Shown here: positions 59,713 to 64,000 of the stretch, piece after piece
Position numbering within the stretch: position 1 is the stretch's first letter
Layout of the letters: each line of letters starts with the position of its first letter
Source: Paenarthrobacter sp. A20
GTDB taxonomy: Bacteria > Actinomycetota > Actinomycetes > Actinomycetales > Micrococcaceae
Assembly (NCBI RefSeq): GCF_024168825.1
Contig: NZ_JALJWH010000001.1
Span: forward strand, 1,178,001 to 1,242,000
DNA length: 64,000 bases
Direction: 5' to 3'
Program-made: the position numbers and the translations under genes
The notes under the pieces: generated by a model
Seen by the model: only the letters and a program-made list of their open reading frames with translations
Told to the model about the DNA's origin: nothing
The model's database searches: none

Positions 59713-61335
59713 ATGGATCAAGTATTTGCGGTAGGCGCTGATGGGGCGTCACCAACTTTGGCGATGGCCTCCGACAGCGATCCCCAGATCATTTCATTGG
59801 TGCGCCAGGGCGTCACGAACGCCTTCGATGTGCTCTATGAGCGGCATGTGAAGGTCGCCCACTATGTGGCTCGTGCCCAATCGGACAACCCCAGCGATGC
59901 CGATGACGTCGTCGCCGAGGCCTTTGCCTCCATCTTCCAACTGCTGACAGAAGGCAAGGGGCCCAAGGAGTTCTTCCGGTCCTACCTCCTGACAGTTGTG
60001 CGGCGTACCGCCCACGATCGGAACCGCAAGGCCCGCCGCATGCCGGTGGCGGATGATGAGACGCTTCTCGATGTGGCTGTCCTGGATGACGATCCCGTCC
60101 TCAGCGACCTCGAGTCGAGCATCATGGCCAAGGCTTTCAAATCATTGCCTGAGCGTTGGCAGGCCGTTCTTTGGCACTTGGACATCGAAGGCCTGAAGCC
60201 CGCAGCGGCTGCCCCCTTCGTGGGGCTTACCCCCAACGGTGTTTCGGCATTGGCGCTAAGGGCCCGGGAGGGCCTGCGCCAGGCTTACCTGCAACAGCAC
60301 ATCAGCAATACGGTTGACGAAGCCTGTGACGAATATGCCAGCCAATTGGGGAAGTACGCCCGCAATGCGCTGAAACGGACGTCGAAGGAAAGGGTCGGCA
60401 GTCACCTGGAAGGCTGCGCCAAATGCACGGCTTTGTTGCTTGAACTCAATGACGTCCAAAGCGGCATGCGCGCCATCCTGTTCCCGTTGCTCACGGGGAT
60501 CACTTTCACCCCGGCTGTTGCTGCAGCCATTGGCTTCGGAGGAACGGCTGCAGGCACGGCCACGGGCGCAGGAAGCGCTGCGCCGGGCAACGTCGCCACG
60601 CACGCGTTCGGCAGCGTCAGCAAAGTATGGAAGTTGACCGCTGCCATTGTGCTGGGTGTGGTCGCGTTGGCTGCAGCTCTGGCATGGATTCTTCAGCCAG
60701 ACCCGGCTTCGCAGTCCACTGTCACTTCCGAAGCGACGTCCGACGTCCCGCCGGTGAAGGAATCGGTTCCCACGGCGACGCCCAGTCCCACTGCGTCGCA
60801 AGCGCCAGAGCCGGCACCCCAGCAGGCGTCGAGCCCTCCCGTGGAAGCGGCACCGCAGCTTCCCGCCGTCGTGGTTCCTCCGGTGGCGCCGTCGCCGCGA
60901 AGTGCCGTCGTAGTCGACTCCGGGACCGTAGTGTCGACGCCCGGAGCCACGGCCTCGACGCCCACGGCGCCCACAACCCAAACGGTTGACGCCGCGTTCT
61001 CGGCCTCCCAGGGCTCGATTCCAACGGAACGGGAACTGCAGGTGCAGTTTTCGCTTCAAGGTGAGGGCGTACCGACAAGCGGTGACGTGCTGTTCACCCT
61101 TCCGGACCAAGCGACCTTTGTGGCGGGACAGACCGTTGCCCCAGCTGGATGGACATGCGCCAACGATTCTTCGAGCGTCCGCCAGGTTCGTTGCGCCACT
61201 GATTCCCTGGCCAACAACGGCCTCGCGTTCACGCTGGGAATTGCCATGCCTGCTTCCGCCGGGAGTGGAACGTTGAACTACCGGTTCACCGGGCAGGGCA
61301 TCGTCACCAAGAACTTCACCAACACCTTCCACTAG
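59713..61335 (+). CDS. ECF sigma factor fused to anti-sigma zinc finger, membrane helix and secreted domain
   Basis: The 540-residue product has sigma region 2 (DVLYERHVKVAHYVARAQSDN ... DDVVAEAFASIF), region 4 (LPERWQAVLWHLDIEGLKPAAAAPFVGLTPNGVSALALRAREGL), a zinc-binding anti-sigma motif HLEGCAKC (residues ~231-238), one membrane helix (~307-327), a Pro/Ala/Thr-rich linker (~330-445), and a ~95-residue outer domain. The sigma domain is thus tethered to the membrane. It probably switches on the adjacent surface-protein gene. ATG 59713 has no clear ribosome site; 59764 is an alternative. Confidence 0.88.
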   Translation: MDQVFAVGADGASPTLAMASDSDPQIISLVRQGVTNAFDVLYERHVKVAHYVARAQSDNPSDADDVVAEAFASIFQLLTEGKGPKEFFRSYLLTVVRRTAHDRNRKARRMPVADDETLLDVAVLDDDPVLSDLESSIMAKAFKSLPERWQAVLWHLDIEGLKPAAAAPFVGLTPNGVSALALRAREGLRQAYLQQHISNTVDEACDEYASQLGKYARNALKRTSKERVGSHLEGCAKCTALLLELNDVQSGMRAILFPLLTGITFTPAVAAAIGFGGTAAGTATGAGSAAPGNVATHAFGSVSKVWKLTAAIVLGVVALAAALAWILQPDPASQSTVTSEATSDVPPVKESVPTATPSPTASQAPEPAPQQASSPPVEAAPQLPAVVVPPVAPSPRSAVVVDSGTVVSTPGATASTPTAPTTQTVDAAFSASQGSIPTERELQVQFSLQGEGVPTSGDVLFTLPDQATFVAGQTVAPAGWTCANDSSSVRQVRCATDSLANNGLAFTLGIAMPASAGSGTLNYRFTGQGIVTKNFTNTFH

Positions 61336-61607
61336 GCGCCTTCCGCGTGGTGCAGGTGACCCGGTTTTCGCTACGCCAGCGGGCTATGACCGGCACTTTC
61401 ACGAGCCCGCGGTTGGCATTCCAGGCCCGGCAGAACCTGCCCGGGAGTCGCCTGGCCAGAATTTCTTGAATATTTTTTGAAATTTCTCAGATTTTCGCGT
61501 CACGAACACGCGACTTCTTCCACTGGAGTACTGGCGAGAAGCCTAGCTCGATGCCGGTTCATGCTGTGGACCGGCCTCTTGCGTGACCACTAGAAGCGAG
61601 AAAACCC
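61336..61607. other. Gap before the surface-protein gene, probable promoter
   Basis: Nothing coding is seen in this 272-bp stretch. An AT-rich segment (61467-61496, containing TTGAATATTTTTTGAAATTT) stands out in GC-rich surroundings and probably holds the promoter of the surface protein. No box could be assigned with confidence. Confidence 0.4.
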
Positions 61608-64000
61608 GTGAAACACGCACGTTCACAGAAGCTGTTGGCGGCAGTTGCCGCCGCAGCGATCATGTCGCTGTGGATGGGTGGCGCCGTAGCGCCGCCAGTC
61701 TTGGCCACCACGCCCGGCACCCCTGGCGTAGCCCAGCCAGGCACCCCCGTCTACACGGAAGACTTCTCGAACCAGAATGCCACCGCTGGTGCCGTCAGCA
61801 TTCTCAACTACGCGGGCGGCCCCGCCGCAGCCAAGGAGATGTACACGGCTGATACGCCCTACACTCCCGCTGGCGGACAATGCGACGGCTGGATACTGAA
61901 CTCCCTGACCCCGCTGCCAACCTCCGATACCGGCTGCCTCAGGAACCAGCCCGACGGCTGGGGCCAAATCCAGCAAATGTCGACTGCCCTTGGCTTGGCG
62001 CAAGGGCAAACGGCAGCGCAGGCCGCCAGCAACCAGTCGCTCTCCGAGTACACCAACAGTGCCTCGGGAATCATTGCGCCGGGTGTCCAGTTCCGGACCA
62101 AAGCCAACACTATTCCCGCGATCGCGGGCCACTACTACGCCGTATCCGGCTACTTCGCCCAAGTCAATTGCCACGCGGCACACGCCAGTGAGACCTTCAG
62201 CCTTCTCATCAACGGCACACGGCAAGTGCTCAGTACAGGGCTTGACCCCTGTGGCGGCAGCAATCTGGCAAAAGTGCAGGTCACCAAGCTCCAATCGGCT
62301 GCCTACCAGATTCCCGCAGGCACAACCCCCTCCCTCGGCCTTGAGCTAAGGAATGAGGCCACCACCGGATCCGGTAACGACGTCGCCTTCGACCTCCCGC
62401 AGATTGTGGACGTCACCCCCCAAGTGGACAAGTCCTTCCTGCCCTCCCTCATCGCACCTGGCGGGACCTCCACCGTTACCCTGACGGTGACCAATACGGA
62501 TGACCTGAAGGCCAAGAACGACTGGTTTATCACGGACACCCTCCCGGCAGGAGTGGTTGTCGCCGGTACTCCCAACATCGGGGGCACCTGTGTGCAAGCC
62601 TCGGGAACCAATCCCTTGGTGCGGACGGCGGTGGCTGGAAGCAACACCATTTCTGTCGCCGGCGGTGACATGGCGTTGGGGATGACCTCATGCACCATCA
62701 CCGTAGATGTCACGGCCGCCGAGGAAGGAACGTATGTCAACGGTCCCGCCAACATCGCGACCAACCTCAATCCTCCGGCAAACGCCACTCTCATCGTTCG
62801 TGCACCTCGCCTCCAACTGACCAAGGCACTGGACGCCCCGAGACTGCTGGATTCGGATCAATTCACCGTTGAAATCCGTACGGGTTCAGCCACAGGACCG
62901 ATTGTCAGCAACACCGCCAACGCGACCACCACGGGTACGGGTTCCACCGTTACTGCCGGTACGGGCATGACCGGCGAATACGTGGCCAACGCAAACGCCA
63001 CCTACTTCCTGACCGAGTCGGGTGGCGCCAACCTGGCCAGCTATGACAGTGCCATCACGTGCCTCGACGCCAACGGACTGCAGGCCGAACTGCCCAACGG
63101 TGATGCTTTTGATGGTTCGCTGGATCTGGTGCCCGTTGCCGGCGCCGATATCAGCTGCGTGCTCACCAACACCGCCGTCCCGGCACCGGAGATGGAGTTC
63201 AGCAAGTCCGCCGACTCGTCCGGCATCCGGAATCCGTCGGTTGTGGGTGACCGGATCACGTACACCTTTACGTCCAGGAACACCGGAAATGTGCCGCTGA
63301 CCGGCGTCACCATTAATGACCCGCTGGATGGCCTGTCCGCACTGACTTACACCTGGCCGGGCACGCCGGGTACATTACTGCCCGGGGAGACCGTCACCGC
63401 CATGGCGACCTACGCGATCACCCAGGCGGACATTGGCGCGGGTCATATAGCCAACCTGGCAACCACCACGGGTAATCCTCCGACAGGTCCCCCAGTCACC
63501 CCGCCGCCCGCAGCAACCGATACTCCGTTGACACCTGGTCCGGCCATGGAGTTCAGCAAGTCAGCCGACGCTTCCGGCATCCGGAATCCGTCGGTTGTGG
63601 GTGACCGGATGACCTACACGTTCACGTCCGCGAACACCGGGAACGTGAAACTGACGGGTGTGGTCATCGATGATCCGCTGGCCGGTCTCTCGGCGCTGGT
63701 TTATACGTGGCCGGGAACTCCCGGCGAACTGCTCCCCGGCCAGGCCGTCACGGCCACGGCAACATACGCGATCACACAGGCTGACATTGAGGCCGGCCAC
63801 GTCGCGAACAGCGCCACGACGACTGGTACTCCACCCACCGGTCCGCCAGTCACCCCGCCGCCCGCAGGAACCGATACTCCGTTGACTCCTGGTCCGGCCA
63901 TGGAATTCAGCAAGACTGCTGACGCTTCAGCGATTCAGAATCCCTCTGTTGCAGGCGATCTGATGACCTACACGTTCACGTCCGCGAATACCGGGAACGT
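61608..64000 (+). CDS. Large repeat-containing surface protein (partial)
   Basis: From GTG 61608 the frame stays open to the window end, at least 797 residues. It begins with a Sec signal peptide (MKHARSQKLLAAVAAAAIMSLWMGG, cleavage near LAT). The first ~230 residues are a Cys-containing head (TGCLRNQ, QVNCHAAH). Then follow a DUF11-type unit (FLPSLIAPGGTSTVTLTVTN), a SpaA-like part (LTKALDAPRLLDSDQF), and from residue ~528 three 118-residue DUF7507-like repeats (EFSKSAD...). It is a secreted or wall-anchored adhesin-like protein; the anchor is outside the window. Confidence 0.88.
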   Translation, partial: MKHARSQKLLAAVAAAAIMSLWMGGAVAPPVLATTPGTPGVAQPGTPVYTEDFSNQNATAGAVSILNYAGGPAAAKEMYTADTPYTPAGGQCDGWILNSLTPLPTSDTGCLRNQPDGWGQIQQMSTALGLAQGQTAAQAASNQSLSEYTNSASGIIAPGVQFRTKANTIPAIAGHYYAVSGYFAQVNCHAAHASETFSLLINGTRQVLSTGLDPCGGSNLAKVQVTKLQSAAYQIPAGTTPSLGLELRNEATTGSGNDVAFDLPQIVDVTPQVDKSFLPSLIAPGGTSTVTLTVTNTDDLKAKNDWFITDTLPAGVVVAGTPNIGGTCVQASGTNPLVRTAVAGSNTISVAGGDMALGMTSCTITVDVTAAEEGTYVNGPANIATNLNPPANATLIVRAPRLQLTKALDAPRLLDSDQFTVEIRTGSATGPIVSNTANATTTGTGSTVTAGTGMTGEYVANANATYFLTESGGANLASYDSAITCLDANGLQAELPNGDAFDGSLDLVPVAGADISCVLTNTAVPAPEMEFSKSADSSGIRNPSVVGDRITYTFTSRNTGNVPLTGVTINDPLDGLSALTYTWPGTPGTLLPGETVTAMATYAITQADIGAGHIANLATTTGNPPTGPPVTPPPAATDTPLTPGPAMEFSKSADASGIRNPSVVGDRMTYTFTSANTGNVKLTGVVIDDPLAGLSALVYTWPGTPGELLPGQAVTATATYAITQADIEAGHVANSATTTGTPPTGPPVTPPPAGTDTPLTPGPAMEFSKTADASAIQNPSVAGDLMTYTFTSANTGN
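63192..64000 (+). repeat. 354-bp in-frame repeat units in the surface-protein gene
   Basis: Units start at ATG 63192, 63546 and 63900, a constant 354 bp (118 codons). Each begins MEFSK(S/T)AD and contains TYTFTS.NTGNV and ITQAD; long stretches are identical at the DNA level (for example around 63580-63610 versus 63226-63256). The third unit is cut by the window edge. Confidence 0.93.

Noticed and set aside
1..64000. CRISPR arrays, rRNA and tRNA genes
   Set aside because: No regularly spaced short repeats and no recognisable tRNA or rRNA sequence were found by eye; the only regular repeats are the 21-bp and 354-bp in-frame units.

Overview
The window is high-GC DNA with dense, mostly non-spaced genes, ATGA/GTGA stop-start overlaps and many GTG/TTG starts. 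Gene content (ureABCEFGD plus a NiCoT nickel permease, StyA1/StyA2B-type monooxygenases, DUF7507-like surface repeats, sugar-acid operons) fits a soil actinobacterium of the Arthrobacter/Paenarthrobacter group (Micrococcaceae). The genus is inferred from gene content; no rRNA or tRNA gene was seen.

Layout. 1-5.7 kb: the end of an unknown gene, a methyltransferase, a GH51 arabinofuranosidase, a LacI regulator, a D-threonine-aldolase/D-serine-dehydratase-like PLP enzyme, and a flavin reductase behind a textbook MerR/SoxR-type promoter (19-bp spacer filled by a palindrome). 5.9-12.4 kb: a complete urease operon ending in a nickel transporter, interrupted twice by one hairpin element whose loop is conserved and whose arms have changed in compensating pairs. 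12.5-14.8 kb: an ECF sigma factor with a membrane partner, and two tiny overlapping genes. 14.8-20.6 kb: five reverse-strand genes (three aldo/keto reductases, an epimerase, a lactonase) divergent from an XRE/MmyB-type regulator, with a 17-bp palindrome between them. 20.6-21.9 kb: an intact IS30-family element inserted into a palindrome. 22-22.8 kb: dodecin and a universal stress protein.

22.9-32.2 kb is the most interesting region. It is a reverse-strand cluster: short-chain dehydrogenase, StyA1 monooxygenase, StyA2B monooxygenase-reductase fusion, FAD oxidoreductase, isatin-hydrolase-like cyclase and ThDP-dependent enzyme, all divergent from an AraC regulator. I read it as a probable indole to isatin to isatinate to aminobenzaldehyde/anthranilate pathway. 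Upstream of the dehydrogenase lies a 49-codon, Trp-rich gene with a near-perfect ribosome binding site, flanked on both sides by two copies of a ~103-bp control sequence.

32.5-39.6 kb: a hypothetical protein, then a LacI regulator divergent from a binding-protein/two-permease ABC importer fused operonically to an aspartase/fumarase-superfamily lyase. 39.7-44.8 kb: an island of small orphan genes, ended by a dead IS481-family element. 45.9-52.5 kb: a FadR-type GntR regulator, an alpha/beta hydrolase, and a divergent four-carbon sugar-acid operon (kinase, dehydrogenase, GntP permease, class II aldolase) around a near-perfect operator. 52.5-59.6 kb: a DUF1304 protein, a VOC protein, a two-HTH Lrp-type regulator divergent from an MFS transporter plus M20 amidohydrolase, an acyltransferase, a GNAT protein and a hypothetical protein. 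59.7-64 kb: an ECF sigma factor fused to a zinc-finger anti-sigma-like domain, membrane segment and secreted domain, next to a large repeat-containing surface protein that runs off the window end.
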